64,000 bases of DNA from Candidatus Acididesulfobacter guangdongensis (GCA_004195045.1 SGBC01000001.1:558001-622000); one strand, 5' to 3'. Shown: positions 19,342-30,900, counted from the first letter of the stretch. Translations and numbers: made by a program. Notes: a model not told the origin generated them from the sequence alone.

Positions 19342-20118
19342 TTATGCCGCCCTATTCATAATTTCTTTAGTCAGTTCTAAATAGCTGCTAGCTCCTTTAG
19401 AATTAATTTCATACAAAATAATAGGTTTGCCAAAACTTGAACTTTCCGACAATTTAATATTTCTCGGTATAACATTTTCATAAATTTTATCGCCGAAATA
19501 TTTCTTAACTTCGTTTATTATCTGGTGGGTCAGGTTCATTCTTGAGTCGTACATTGTAAACAGAACGCCTTCAACGGTTAATTTTTTATTCAGTTTTTGA
19601 TTTACTATTTTTATTGTGCTCATAAGTCTTGATATCCCTTCTAACGAATAATATTCACACTGCATCGGTATAAGGGCGCTATCTGAAGCAACTAAAGCAT
19701 TGATAGTGAGAAGTCCAAGCGACGGAGGCGTATCGATAAAAATAAAATCAAAATCCTCCGAAACTTTTTCTATTATATTTTTCTTCAGCAGATACTCTCT
19801 ATCTTCAATATCGACAATTTCAACCTCTATACCGGCTAAATCTGAAGAAGATGGAATCACGAACAAATTTTTCATTTCAGTAGGCAGAATAGCTTTTTTT
19901 GTATTGGCAGAATCAAGCAGACAGTCGTAAACTGTAAGCGCATTTTTATCGCTTCTGCTTATCTGTATATTTAATCCGCTGGTTGCATTCGCCTGAGGAT
20001 CTGCGTCAATAAGCAAAACTTTTTTTTCGTAAGCGGCAAGACACGCCGCAACATTGACGGCTGTGGTGGTTTTGCCTACTCCTCCCTTCTGATTGGAAAT
20101 GCAGATAGTCTTAGCCAT
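19342..20118 (-). CDS. parA: Chromosome partitioning ATPase ParA (Soj)
   Basis: This 258-residue deviant Walker ATPase has KGGVGKTTTAVNVAACLA at the N-terminus, LLIDADPQANATSGL (Walker A') and FIFIDTPPSLGLLTINAL (Walker B), with the LTVEGVLFTMYDSR motif further on. It drives segregation of ParB-parS complexes along the nucleoid. It is immediately downstream of rsmG (19 bp) and upstream of parB, the usual chromosomal rsmG-parA-parB arrangement. Confidence 0.97.
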   Translation of the reverse strand: MAKTICISNQKGGVGKTTTAVNVAACLAAYEKKVLLIDADPQANATSGLNIQISRSDKNALTVYDCLLDSANTKKAILPTEMKNLFVIPSSSDLAGIEVEIVDIEDREYLLKKNIIEKVSEDFDFIFIDTPPSLGLLTINALVASDSALIPMQCEYYSLEGISRLMSTIKIVNQKLNKKLTVEGVLFTMYDSRMNLTHQIINEVKKYFGDKIYENVIPRNIKLSESSSFGKPIILYEINSKGASSYLELTKEIMNRAA

Positions 20119-20137
20119 ATAATATTTAAAGCTTAAT

Positions 20138-20974
20138 TTAAATCTTATTAATTATCTTAAAATTCACGATTTGTTTAAATTTTTTATCCCTGTCATTATT
20201 ATTTTTATACATTAAAATTTTATCAATGTAAAGACTTTTATCGCCATATTTTCCGTTTGTAATTGTATTCGCATCTTTTAGATTAGTTAAAAATAATATT
20301 AAATTTACCGGCGGTTCTAAATTTTTCATTTCTAATGAATCTATTAAATGAAACAATTCATTTACATTGAACGCCGCTCTGGTAATTATTGCGTTAACTT
20401 TCGGCAATTCATATATTTTATATATATTTTCATTGATGCAGTAAAAATTCTCAAAACCAAGCTTTCTTGCGGCATATTTCTGAAATGCGCTTTTTTTCAA
20501 TACTGATTCAATTGAATATAGCACCGCATCAGGATTAAAAATTTTTAATATTATTCCAGGCAGACCGGCTCCTGAACCTATATCTAATAATTTCAATATG
20601 TTTTTATCTTCATACTTAGTTATATTTATATTTATTATTCCTGCATTATTCTCACCGCAGCCATTATCATATTTATTATATTGATACTCTGTATTGTTTC
20701 TTAAATTTTCAGAATTTTCATAAAAACCGCAATCCAGTATTTTAAATACCATTAATGAATCTATTATATTTCTTTCAATAAATTCAGACGGTTCCGTGAT
20801 AGCCGTAAGATTGATTTTTTTATTCCATTCTATTAATTCTTTATAAAAAATATAGGCTTTTCTTAAAAGTTCTTCTATTTTGCCCGATGTCGCAGTTCCG
20901 CTAAAAATTATTTTATTTAAATCTTTTTTATATAATGATTCTTTTAAATATGCGGTAAATTCATTTTCATGCAT
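20138..20974 (-). CDS. rsmG: 16S rRNA (guanine527-N7)-methyltransferase RsmG
   Basis: This 278-residue SAM-dependent methyltransferase modifies G527 of 16S rRNA. The N-terminal part IEWNKKINLTAI..EFIERNIIDSLMVF is characteristic; the SAM site is LLDIGSGAGLPGIILKIFNPD. The protein is longer than the usual ~210 residues because of an Asn/Tyr-rich insert of about 40 residues just before the SAM motif and an extended N-terminus. A parS site lies just upstream of the start. In most genomes mnmG precedes this gene; here it is 35 kb away. Confidence 0.92.
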   Translation of the reverse strand: MHENEFTAYLKESLYKKDLNKIIFSGTATSGKIEELLRKAYIFYKELIEWNKKINLTAITEPSEFIERNIIDSLMVFKILDCGFYENSENLRNNTEYQYNKYDNGCGENNAGIININITKYEDKNILKLLDIGSGAGLPGIILKIFNPDAVLYSIESVLKKSAFQKYAARKLGFENFYCINENIYKIYELPKVNAIITRAAFNVNELFHLIDSLEMKNLEPPVNLILFLTNLKDANTITNGKYGDKSLYIDKILMYKNNNDRDKKFKQIVNFKIINKI

Positions 20975-21035
20975 TTTATTATATTCAGCAGTTGAAATTG
21001 ATTAATTAATTTAGTTTAATTTATCGGAATATATT

Positions 21036-21051
21036 TGTTTCACATGAAACA
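21036..21051. promoter_or_regulatory. parS: parS centromere site 1
   Basis: TGTTTCACATGAAACA is one base from the consensus ParB site TGTTTCACGTGAAACA and lies 61 bp upstream of rsmG, next to the parAB genes. It nucleates ParB loading near the origin. The rest of the gap to 21425 is AT-rich with no other feature I can name. Confidence 0.9.
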
Positions 21052-21425
21052 TTAATAATCGGTAAGTTAAAACAATTTAAAAAATTAAATTTAAAATAAG
21101 CTCGTCAAATGAAACATCCCGCTGCTGCGATCCGTATTATATGTTACAACTATATAATATATAATATGAAAAAATATTTTTATTGTTTAACGAAGCACAA
21201 TGTGGTACCATAACAGAAGGAACGGTGATCTAAGTTTTAATAATTCAATTTATTAAATTTATTCTTTGTTTCATTAATAATGCAGCAACGTACGACTTAG
21301 ATTTAAATCTTAATAAAATTGTAATATATTTGTGATAGCACTGCAACATTATTTATACTATAATCTAAAATTTATACTATAACCTGAATATCATTGATTA
21401 ATTAATTTTAAGGAGAAATTTTGAA

Positions 21426-21995
21426 ATGAAAAACAAAAAGTTTATCGGATTTTTTATTTTTATTGCTTTAATAGCTTTTATCGCAATAAAACCAGCCAAA
21501 GCTAATGCTTATGGCATGAACTACAGCAGGTTTTATCTCGCAGTTAATGGCGGTCTGAGTTCAACATCCCTCGGCAGCGGTCTTTCTTCAAAGTCCGGCG
21601 GAACCTATAATATTACGCTAGGCGATAATTATCATATGAATAATATAGTTATAGGCGGAGGCGCCCTGCTCGGTTATGCCGACAACGGCAGCTACAGCGG
21701 CAGCGGATATTCATTTAATGTTAATTCTGTATATTATGGAGCTTTTGTCAAAGGCGGGTACGACTATGAAAATTTTACCCCTTTTGTAAAAGTAGGATAC
21801 ATCGGATATTCATACTCCACATCTGACAATACCGCTATTTACAGTATAAATTCTGAAGGCGGCGTTTTGTACGGTGTAGGAGTAAAATATTCTTTTACTA
21901 GAAATTGGGGCGTAACTGCGCAATACATGGGCGCATCGCTATCAAGCAGCTACAGAGAGAACAACTATTTAATCGGCGTTGACTACAGTTTCTGA
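21426..21995 (+). CDS. Outer-membrane beta-barrel protein
   Basis: This 189-residue protein has a cleavable signal peptide (KNKKFIGFFIFIALIAFIAIKPAKANA). The rest alternates polar/aromatic strands rich in Gly, Ser and Tyr (YSRFYLAVNGGLSS, VYYGAFVKGGYDYENFTPFVKVGYIGYSYS), ending in FLIGVDYSF-like LIGVDYSF, the terminal aromatic typical of BAM substrates. It resembles small OmpA/OmpW/Opa-type eight-stranded barrels. The start follows AAGGAG. It is the first gene of the accessory region and is monocistronic, closed by a strong hairpin at 22049-22119. Confidence 0.8.
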   Translation: MKNKKFIGFFIFIALIAFIAIKPAKANAYGMNYSRFYLAVNGGLSSTSLGSGLSSKSGGTYNITLGDNYHMNNIVIGGGALLGYADNGSYSGSGYSFNVNSVYYGAFVKGGYDYENFTPFVKVGYIGYSYSTSDNTAIYSINSEGGVLYGVGVKYSFTRNWGVTAQYMGASLSSSYRENNYLIGVDYSF

Positions 21996-22048
21996 TAATC
22001 TTGCAGCATAGTTAAGATTATAAGAGTATTGCATCAAAACAGATTTAT

Positions 22049-22119
22049 AAAATCAGATTACCGGTTTATAAGGTCGGCTGCAGTCACGGTTAAACCGACC
22101 GTACCGGTGATTTGATTTT
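22049..22119 (+). terminator. Bipartite hairpin, probable terminator after the barrel gene
   Basis: Outer arms AAAATCAGATTACCGGT and ACCGGTGATTTGATTTT pair with two mismatches; inner arms GGTCGG and CCGACC pair inside. It starts 54 bp after the stop codon and ends in a T run. The rest of the gap to 22370 is AT-rich with nothing recognised. Confidence 0.65.
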
Positions 22120-22370
22120 AACATATTCTTCTTTTAAACTCCTTATATGATTTTTTTATATACTTCCCAATTGTATGATATTAATTACCTCATAAATATG
22201 CAGCATTTATATCATATTCTATGTCTCCCTTAACGAATTTTTAATATTTAATTAATAAAATTTTAATAAAATTTAACATTTGATTAATAAAATTTTTAAT
22301 ATACTAATCTTAAGTTGCATTTGAATATTGCTAAATTTATAAAAAAATAAACAATGGGACGGCATAGATT

Positions 22371-23420
22371 ATGAAAATAAAATTTATATCAAATCAAAGG
22401 GGTTTTAGCGGATTATTCGGTTTAATATCAGGCATTATTACAATAAGTATATTGAGTGCCGCATCATTATCTATCAATAGCGGAATAATCAACACAAATG
22501 AAATGAATAAGGTAATTAATATCGTTAATTCGCTTATTAAGGCGGAAAATTCAGCAATAAACAATTATTTTATTAAAAACAATTCATCGCAAATAGGCTC
22601 AAATTCGGATAGCAGCGCTAATCAGAACGGTTATAACTTTTACATGCCGTTAAGTAAATTAATTTCTTATAATTATTTTGCTTCAGGAATTTTGGCAGAA
22701 TATGGAGGATTAAAATCCGGAATAATTGGCGAAAACAGGAGTCTCGAAATAAATAATATTCCGATTGCAATAAAATTATTTGAACCGGTCGTTAACGGTA
22801 TATATTATTTTGAGATTGAGATTTATCCCGTTAATGGAAATTTAGCCGGATTTACAAATTATGTTAAAGGTATTGCAGAAGGTATCGACGACAGGTTCGG
22901 CGGTGATAACACCGTAACAATATATTCTGGGAATAACAAAATATGGCATCAAGGTTTACTTGCGTCCAAGATAGTTTATATTTCTAATATAACAGGTCTG
23001 TTCTCAAGCGGCTTATCGCCTGACCCTTCTCAAAGCGCATCCGAAAATACAAACGGATATACAGGCAAGACATTTTATATAAATTTTGCGCAGGTTTATG
23101 CAAATTTTAATCCGTACGCCGGTCTTTACAATGACGGTCCTTCATCAAGCGCCGGATATACAGAGTGCGGAAATAATATCGTAATTACCAACATAACCGA
23201 CAACCTTGTTTATTCCAGTGCCGAACTTACTACTTCAACAGAAAATTATTTTGGCACTACTTATACATGGTATAATTACTGCAGCGGCGGCATACCGTAT
23301 AATTATAATGCATCATTGCTATCAAGCTGGGAAAAAATTTACAGCAACGAAAACAACGGGTCAAGCTACGTCTATCTTTCGCCTTTTCCGGCAGATATGC
23401 TCCCTAAAATACAATATTGA
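22371..23420 (+). CDS. Prepilin-like protein with class III-type N-terminal signal
   Basis: This 349-residue protein begins with a short basic leader, then QRG|FSGLFGLISGIITISILSAASLSI, which has the shape of a type IV prepilin or pseudopilin: cleavage after Gly, methylated Phe, then a ~20-residue hydrophobic helix. The usual Glu at position +5 is not present. The remainder is Ser/Asn/Tyr-rich with no recognised domain and contains a few Cys. Minor pilins of the PilX/GspK kind can look like this. No pilus assembly genes are nearby. The family is not identified. Confidence 0.5.
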   Translation: MKIKFISNQRGFSGLFGLISGIITISILSAASLSINSGIINTNEMNKVINIVNSLIKAENSAINNYFIKNNSSQIGSNSDSSANQNGYNFYMPLSKLISYNYFASGILAEYGGLKSGIIGENRSLEINNIPIAIKLFEPVVNGIYYFEIEIYPVNGNLAGFTNYVKGIAEGIDDRFGGDNTVTIYSGNNKIWHQGLLASKIVYISNITGLFSSGLSPDPSQSASENTNGYTGKTFYINFAQVYANFNPYAGLYNDGPSSSAGYTECGNNIVITNITDNLVYSSAELTTSTENYFGTTYTWYNYCSGGIPYNYNASLLSSWEKIYSNENNGSSYVYLSPFPADMLPKIQY

Positions 23421-23577
23421 CAGATAAATTATGAGATATTGGATATTAAATTTCAATTAAACGATAGGTAATGATAGGCTTTGATAATTTTATTCTTTAA
23501 GCTTATGCTTTTAGATTACATGTAGTGCAATAAATAATAGCGCAAGCTATAAATATTGCTTTTAATTATTTTTTTTA

Positions 23578-26500
23578 TTAATACAATAAAAGCATGTTCA
23601 ACAAATTTACTTCATTAGAAATATTAAAATATTTATCATTGAAAATTATATTAAAATTTGTCGGGTCTGCCCCTCCATAGCACGCCGCCCATGGAAATTC
23701 CGCATATTTCGGCATTACAGGCAAAACTATATTGCCTTTAGAAAATGCCTGCCTCAAGTTTTCCAACCATAAATCTCCATATCTCAACGGTTCAGAAACT
23801 TCTTCCTGATTAAATGTACGAGGCGGATAATCTTCAGATCGTTCGAGCTCCTGCCGCCTGATCATGAATTGCAAATATGCCGCCGGCAGCGCAACCCATA
23901 TTCTTTCTGAATTTATTTTCTTGCCTAAGCTATTTAAATGATTTCCTTCGTCGGTGTTTAAAAAATATTTTATTTCTTCAACGGCAGTTAATAATTCGTG
24001 CGGAAGATTTAACTGTTTTTTGTTCGCTCCAATACTCACAGATTTCAATAAATTAAGCGTTTTCTTAATTTTATCTTCAGCGTCGTTAAAATTTGCATTA
24101 TTAAAAACAAAATTTTCTGAAGATGAAAAATCAGACCAGTCTTCAATTATTAAAGGACCCTTAAAATACATACTATCTGGAATATTAAAAAATCCTTCCG
24201 AATTCTTATTTTTTAACAACAGAAGAATATTCGGATCGCTTAATTTCTCCAGTAACTTTTCTGCGTATTCTTTGCTTGCGCAAGACTTTGCGCCATCATC
24301 ACTACAGCAATTAGACTCAAGTCTGAAGTTTAAAAAAATACTTTCTATATTTTTAATCAATTCTTTAAAAACCCCGAAATAATCAGAATTTGTATTTCTC
24401 GCTATCATTCTGTTTGATTCTTTTAAAAATATGTCGACACTGTCCGATAAAGAGTCGGAAATATACTCATTTTCTATTCTTCCGACGGGAACAAACGATA
24501 TTTTTTGTTTTAATCCTGAATCTCCGGTTATTCTTGTAAATATTGAAGACCTCAGCATTATAATAAATGTTATAAGATCAACTGACTGCCTTAACCATCT
24601 CCTCTTCATAATTTGTTTATTTTCTTCCTGCTGCAAACTATCGCTATAAGCATTTTTAATAAAGTAATCATTTACTAACATTATGATTTTTTTGTCTAAA
24701 TCATCCCCTGAAACTTTCTGCCCGTTTTCATCCGTAAACGCTCCTCTCCCCCTATAAATAAGCTGAACTATTTCCATTAACGAAGATGCTATATTAAAAT
24801 TCGGAACCAACGTAATAATTGTATCAGTTTTCGGAAAAGATATACCTCTTCCGCCGGAACTTGTCATAAGAAATACTCTCGTTGCGTCTCTTATATTAGG
24901 GCTTACCAATCTTTCCCTTTCTATTGCAGAAACGGAAGAATCTAAAATTTTAACATTGTCTTCATTTAAAATAAGTAAATTTTTATCAGTTAATCCTTTG
25001 GTTTTATAATATTCAAGAAGCTGCAGTTTTAAATCAGAAAGGTAGTTCTTATCTTGAGCAAAAAATATTATTTGATTAGATTCATTTTTTTTAACGGCAC
25101 TTGCAATTTCATCTACACAAATGGATAAATTTTTATCCCTGAAATTTTTATTTATCGATTGCTCCTTAGTATCTAAAATTCCGGTTCCTTCTTTATTTTT
25201 TCTTTCGTTCAATTCTATGTTGGACATTTTAACCTTGTAATCAATTTCTATGTTTTTAGCAGGAAAACTATTCGCCATAACATGTATAGACTTATATGTA
25301 CGCATGTTTATTCTCAAATCGTGTATCTTCAGGTCAATACATCTTTTTCCTCTGGATGGAGATATTAAAATTTTTTCAGGCGAAGTTTCTTCTGAATTTA
25401 AAAATTTATCTAAAACATTCTCGTTATTCAATGATGCATCTGATATAATAAGCGAAATTTTAAACTTGGATGCGCCGGAATTTCGTGCATTTCCGACATT
25501 GTTTAGCGGTTTAAACGGATCTGCAAACTGCTTTTTCAACCAGCCTAATATTTCCTTCACAAATAAAGAACCTGAATCGCTTCCAGTTATTTCATCCGCC
25601 ATGACAATTATATTCGGAATCCGTTCTGCAAAACGCATTCTTTCTTCTCTCATAGCAGACGAACCGGATTTGTTGCTTGCAAAGATTTGATCCAGCGCAT
25701 CTACCGTGGATGATTGAGCTGAGCCGCCGTTCTTTTTATTTTTAGTTAATCTATAGCCCTGAAGAGCGAACGATAAAACAAAACGATTTATATCGATATT
25801 GGAACTCATTATATCTTTTAAGGCATTAGCGAGACACCTTATAACACCAGACTTAACCCGCGTATTTACCTTAAAATCACCCTCAAAAATTTCATTTTTT
25901 TTATATTTGTTGCCCCCATATCTATTCTCAATTTCTTTTTCTTCTTCTTTAGATATAACTAAAATTGAACCTTCGGGTTTTTTAAAGGTTTTTTCATCCA
26001 TTCCGTCGGCAACTACGCATCCGCTGAGAAATCTATTTTTTTCGGTAAAATTCTTTGCATACAATTTGTCGAAAGAATTTATTAGTCTGGAATTTGACGT
26101 CAGTGTAACGCTTTTTTTTAAATTATTTTTGAAACTGGCAATTTTTTGTGTAACATCTCTGTTAATTACAACCCTGGGACTTGCATAAATGAACAGATAA
26201 CCCTCTTCAAAACTGTTAAGATAATCAATTAATGCCGTCGTTTTTCCAATCCCGGGATTTCCTTCAAGCGCTAGTATATTTACAGAACCAAGCTTTTGAT
26301 ATTTTAATATGATTTTGATAAGAGACGCATGGATATCCCTCAATGTAACACCGTTATTTTTATGATTAATAATGTTAAGCTGCTCTGTAATAATTTCTCT
26401 AAAAGTTTTTGGCAAATCTACGATAGACGAAAAAGGCTGCAAATCTGACAGATTCGGATAATTATCGTCTGTCAATTCTTCCGGCAATAATTTTATAGCT

Positions 26501-27945
26501 TCTTCAACGGTAAACAGCTGCGACATGGAAAAATAATCAGAACTGCCCTCCAGCCGTTCGCTGAATTCTAATGCTAAATCCTGCCCATTATTTATATTGT
26601 CTATATATTCGTCTAATTTACCTATTTCTTTAATGCCGTTGTATAAATCCTTTGGAAGTTTATTAAAAATACCGTTGCGCAGAAATTTTTTTATGGATAA
26701 CTCAACATCGTCAGACTGTTCGTCTTCAAAATTATTTTCTTTATGTTCGGGAATATTTCGATAAGCTTCGCCTAATTTCTTCATTAATTGGAATTTTATA
26801 TAATTTTTATTATTTGTGCCTTCCTTGATTTGACGAAAATCTGTAAAATTTTTGCCTGTATCGCCATAATTCTGTGATGCCGCACTAAACTCAACATCTG
26901 ATAGGTCATGTTCGGAGCATGTGGAGGAAATGCTTTCGACACCCACCGGCGTTAATGCTAAAGCAGTTATGTCAAGTAGCCCGCGGTCTAATTTATTAAA
27001 ATATCGTAAAACTGGAACAGAATTATAAGCATAGCTGCATGCCTGGCATAATTTGTAAAAAGGTTTGTCTTTTGAAGTGAATGCAGACAGATAGGAGCTG
27101 ATATCATTAGACAGATCAAATGATTCGCCGTCTACTTCAGCAGATATATTTGTAAATACACTTCTTGCATTTATATATGCCCAGTAATGCATAATCTCTT
27201 CTAAATGAGCTTTTTCATCGTTAAAATCTTTTATGCCTCCGGCAAAATCTGTATTATAGGAATACTCCTGAATGAGCAGGTAATCTTTATATTTATCTAT
27301 ATTGCCATTGCCGACGCCGTCTTCGGCATAAATGCCGTTTTTATAACTGTCGTATTTTTCTTTATTATTTGTATATATTTTATTTTTTTTGTTTTTCAGA
27401 AAAAGTATAAAATCTGCATTGACAGGCATCCCGCGACCGCTGATTCTCAATCCGTTTTCGGACAACGAAGCAATGTCGCCGAATTGTCTGATAAAATTTC
27501 TTGCAGTTTCTTCCATGGTTAATTTTACGCTATCATTATCATTCTCGTTGTCAGGAACAACTAAAGGGCACCACAGAAAATCTAAATCAAGATATTGGGT
27601 TAAATCAGATATCTGGGTACCGGGAAAATCTTTACAGATATTTTTTAAATACTCCCTCGTAACAGTAAACCCATTACCGAAAGCAAGAATCGACATATGC
27701 TCCAAAACACGCTTAAACAGGGACTCAAGGTTCTCATCTGTCAATGAGCATGATTTTATTACCGACAAATAAATGCTGTTGAGATTTTTGGTTCTCCAAT
27801 CTGCCAGTACAGATGCCGGCTGAAACAAATTTTCGTCTAACATGTTATTTTCAGTGAGACAGGCAAGTACACCCCTTTTTGCAAAAACTTCGTAAGCCTG
27901 CCCAAAGATAGACGCGATAGATGTTTTGTGTGTAAAATTTTCCAT
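23578..27945 (-). CDS. Giant superfamily 2 helicase-like ATPase (1455 residues), second gene of a two-gene module
   Basis: I do not recognise the family. The central region has helicase motifs: Walker A EGNPGIGKTTALIDY at about residue 560, a DEAD-like VMADEITG at about 780, a motif III-like ISLIISDAS, a motif V-like TSSGGRGISFP, and a motif VI-like IVQLIYRGRGAF near 1065. The N-terminal ~540 residues contain a segment (MPVNADFILFL, then LLIQEYSY about 50 residues later) faintly like a PD-(D/E)xK nuclease core but without the Lys. The C-terminal ~390 residues are unassigned. It lies 40 bp downstream of the 1146-residue gene, so the two are probably co-transcribed. Conserved ATPase motifs argue it is functional. 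Type I Cas3 is unlikely: there is no HD domain and no Cascade genes. A role in defence is inferred from its position beside a type III CRISPR locus. Confidence 0.6.
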   Translation of the reverse strand: MENFTHKTSIASIFGQAYEVFAKRGVLACLTENNMLDENLFQPASVLADWRTKNLNSIYLSVIKSCSLTDENLESLFKRVLEHMSILAFGNGFTVTREYLKNICKDFPGTQISDLTQYLDLDFLWCPLVVPDNENDNDSVKLTMEETARNFIRQFGDIASLSENGLRISGRGMPVNADFILFLKNKKNKIYTNNKEKYDSYKNGIYAEDGVGNGNIDKYKDYLLIQEYSYNTDFAGGIKDFNDEKAHLEEIMHYWAYINARSVFTNISAEVDGESFDLSNDISSYLSAFTSKDKPFYKLCQACSYAYNSVPVLRYFNKLDRGLLDITALALTPVGVESISSTCSEHDLSDVEFSAASQNYGDTGKNFTDFRQIKEGTNNKNYIKFQLMKKLGEAYRNIPEHKENNFEDEQSDDVELSIKKFLRNGIFNKLPKDLYNGIKEIGKLDEYIDNINNGQDLALEFSERLEGSSDYFSMSQLFTVEEAIKLLPEELTDDNYPNLSDLQPFSSIVDLPKTFREIITEQLNIINHKNNGVTLRDIHASLIKIILKYQKLGSVNILALEGNPGIGKTTALIDYLNSFEEGYLFIYASPRVVINRDVTQKIASFKNNLKKSVTLTSNSRLINSFDKLYAKNFTEKNRFLSGCVVADGMDEKTFKKPEGSILVISKEEEKEIENRYGGNKYKKNEIFEGDFKVNTRVKSGVIRCLANALKDIMSSNIDINRFVLSFALQGYRLTKNKKNGGSAQSSTVDALDQIFASNKSGSSAMREERMRFAERIPNIIVMADEITGSDSGSLFVKEILGWLKKQFADPFKPLNNVGNARNSGASKFKISLIISDASLNNENVLDKFLNSEETSPEKILISPSRGKRCIDLKIHDLRINMRTYKSIHVMANSFPAKNIEIDYKVKMSNIELNERKNKEGTGILDTKEQSINKNFRDKNLSICVDEIASAVKKNESNQIIFFAQDKNYLSDLKLQLLEYYKTKGLTDKNLLILNEDNVKILDSSVSAIERERLVSPNIRDATRVFLMTSSGGRGISFPKTDTIITLVPNFNIASSLMEIVQLIYRGRGAFTDENGQKVSGDDLDKKIIMLVNDYFIKNAYSDSLQQEENKQIMKRRWLRQSVDLITFIIMLRSSIFTRITGDSGLKQKISFVPVGRIENEYISDSLSDSVDIFLKESNRMIARNTNSDYFGVFKELIKNIESIFLNFRLESNCCSDDGAKSCASKEYAEKLLEKLSDPNILLLLKNKNSEGFFNIPDSMYFKGPLIIEDWSDFSSSENFVFNNANFNDAEDKIKKTLNLLKSVSIGANKKQLNLPHELLTAVEEIKYFLNTDEGNHLNSLGKKINSERIWVALPAAYLQFMIRRQELERSEDYPPRTFNQEEVSEPLRYGDLWLENLRQAFSKGNIVLPVMPKYAEFPWAACYGGADPTNFNIIFNDKYFNISNEVNLLNMLLLY

Positions 27946-27985
27946 TAGATTTTATATAACCAGACTTTTTTATAGCAAAAAATAC

Positions 27986-30900
27986 TTATTGATGCAATTT
28001 ATGCAAAACATTTTTTACATTAGTAAGCACTGCAGAAAATGAAAATACAGCACGCGCTTTATCGCTGTTTAAGTGCAAATTAGTTTCGCCTGCTTCGCCA
28101 ATATAATTTATATTCGTAAATGCAAACGGATTTAGTTTTGGAAGAAATTGTTTTTTAGAAGAGATTTTTTCTCTTTCTATAAAATGCACGCCTCTCAGCA
28201 AAAAGATTATACTGTTGTAAACATCCTTATCTCCGGTAATGCCAAGTATATTCGCTCTAATTTTTTCATAAAGAACTTCATCTGAAAATTTTGCCTCGCT
28301 ATCAAAAAAATACGTGCAGAAACCGGATTGTGGATAGTATGCTTCATCATAAATTGACAATGTAGCAAACGTGTATATAGGCAGTGAAGTCTTATATAAT
28401 GAAGATGACATCCTCCTGTCGTCGTACATTTTGTAATTCTCAGAAAACGATGATATCTCAAATCCACTTTCATTCTCATTGTCCCTTTTTCTGAATCTGG
28501 TTGCAGAAAAAACATCTTTTCTCAGGGGATAAATAAAGACATCGCTTATCTCAATATTTTTTATATAATCGAATGTAGAATTTAAATAATTATATTCGCT
28601 GCTGTCCCGGAGTATGTGATGTCTTTCAAATTGATGCGATAATAATATAATATGATTGTAATTTTCATTCTTTAGCCTTGCTATTTCTTTTATTATATAT
28701 CTGGGATGTTCAAAAAAATCATTGTCTATAAGATTTACGTCCGTTTTATCTAAGAATATAGATAATTTGTCATCCATATCGGTATTTAACTTATAGGTTT
28801 TTACAATCAGCATATCGGATTTATTTCCAGAATATGTATTTACAGGTCTCGTTATATAAGATATAAGAGCCGTATTATTTTTAATATTGTTGACATATTG
28901 ATAATCATCATCTTGACGCTGCATAGAGCTAATAGAGCTAATAGAGCTAACAGAGTCAACAGAGCTGTCTGCAGCAGCATTTTGCACACGGCTGTCTTGA
29001 ACTTTCCCATCGTTTAAAGTGAAAGCTAAAGTAGAATTTCTATCTGTTTGCTGGACAATATCAATATTTTTAGATTGTTCACTATTATTAAAAACAGTGC
29101 AATTCTTGTCTTTTTTAGCTATTACAATAGGAAAACCTCCCTGAAAAGCAACAAAAGCGCTTCTCTTACGCCATTTTATACTATCGTCGTTCTGTCTCTC
29201 ATTAAGATTATAACCCTGCATTTTAACTAAAAGCTCATTAGAAAGGATGAGTTCTATTGCGTGGCACATGGCATAAAATTTTTCATCCCTGCTAGGATAA
29301 TCATCATCATCCTGCAAACGCAAAATATGAACTTTAACATTTTTTGATTCTAAACCGTTGTTAAGACCCTTGATTCTGTTTATAATATAATACGATATAA
29401 GATAGACTATTATAGACAAAGCTGAATAATTGCCGACGGAAAAACTGTCTGAAAACTTATTTCCGGTTTTTGTTAGGGTTTTGCTATATAGCATGTTTAA
29501 GTCTATTTTATATCTAAAATTAATACCGGGATTTAAACATGCTATATTTTTTTTGCCTGTTGTATGCCAATTTTTATAATTTTCCTCCGGTACAAAACTT
29601 ATAACGAGAACTTTATCATCCAAATTTCTTTCAATTTTAAAGTTTAGCGGTTTTTCTGCCGATTTATGCAGTATTTTTTCTTTGATTGCAGCCTCTATCT
29701 CAACCGTTAATATGGAATTATCGTTCAATCTGTTTATGTCTATATTTCTGCTTTTATCTACAACATCTATATATCTATACCAATTTTGATAGCATCTATC
29801 GTCTTTCAATGAATTTCGCCGGCTTGGATTTTTAAAAATCTGCCCTTCGCCTATTGAATCAATATCTATAATATCGGCATCTAATTTTAAATAAAAATTA
29901 TTTATAGCAGAACTTAAATTTTCTCCGAGCATTTTTTTATTTTTCAATATTACCGAAATTTCAGACGCTATATCATCTACAATCTTGTCTTTATGACTTT
30001 TTTTAAGACAGTCAATCATATATCTGATTGTTTTTTTCGGATTGTCTTTTAATCTTGTAATTAAATCGTTTAAAACTTTTTCAAAATCGTCTGCATTCAT
30101 CGTCTGCCGTTCAGAACCGCATTCCGGATTATTAGACGGGATAACAAGATATAAAAGAATGAGGCTTGATAAATTCTTTTTCACTATTAGATCTTTCAAA
30201 TAAAAATTTAATGCCGCAGACGCTGTATTGTTAGCTGAATTACTATTAATGCTGTCGGACAGATTCAAGTTTTTATATAAATTTTGTTCTATTTTTTTCA
30301 ACCTTGATTCAAATGAAGATTTGCCGGTATATATATTTTTTCCGTTTAATTTAAATCTATAAGTTATCTCCCTTTCAGTTATATACCCGTATTTTAATTC
30401 TGACAGCTGAACAACCCAGTCCGCCCATACCGGCAACGCCTTATAAAAAGACACGGAATCTGCGTAATCCTCAAGCGGAAAAGCAAAATTAAGCCCAAAA
30501 TCTCTGCTTATATCAATATAGTAGCTTTTTCGGTTATCAGTTAAAAATCCAAAGAATAATTTAACGTTATTAATATAACATTCTAAATTTTTAGATATAT
30601 TTTTCTGATAGCTTAAAATTTCCATCAATTTGAATGTTACCCTTAATCGCACTCTGGAAAGAGCATCTCCTGAAATAAAATTTAAAAGTTCATCTACTTC
30701 ATTATCTGGTTTATTTTTTTTTATCTCTATAGATTCAACAATGGATTCAATTATATCTTCTTGAAATTCTTCTGATTGAAGTTTTTTCTTGATGCCGTTA
30801 ATAATATTGCCGTAGATGTTGCCGTCTTTTACTTTTTCTATAACCGTAAAAACACGTGCTAAACTATGTTTAACGAATTCTTCTGATTTTATTTCGTCTG

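Noticed and set aside
23578-27945. Helicase gene as a Cas3 or Cas3-like protein
   Set aside because: No HD domain or Cascade genes are present, the length is twice normal, and the locus is type III.
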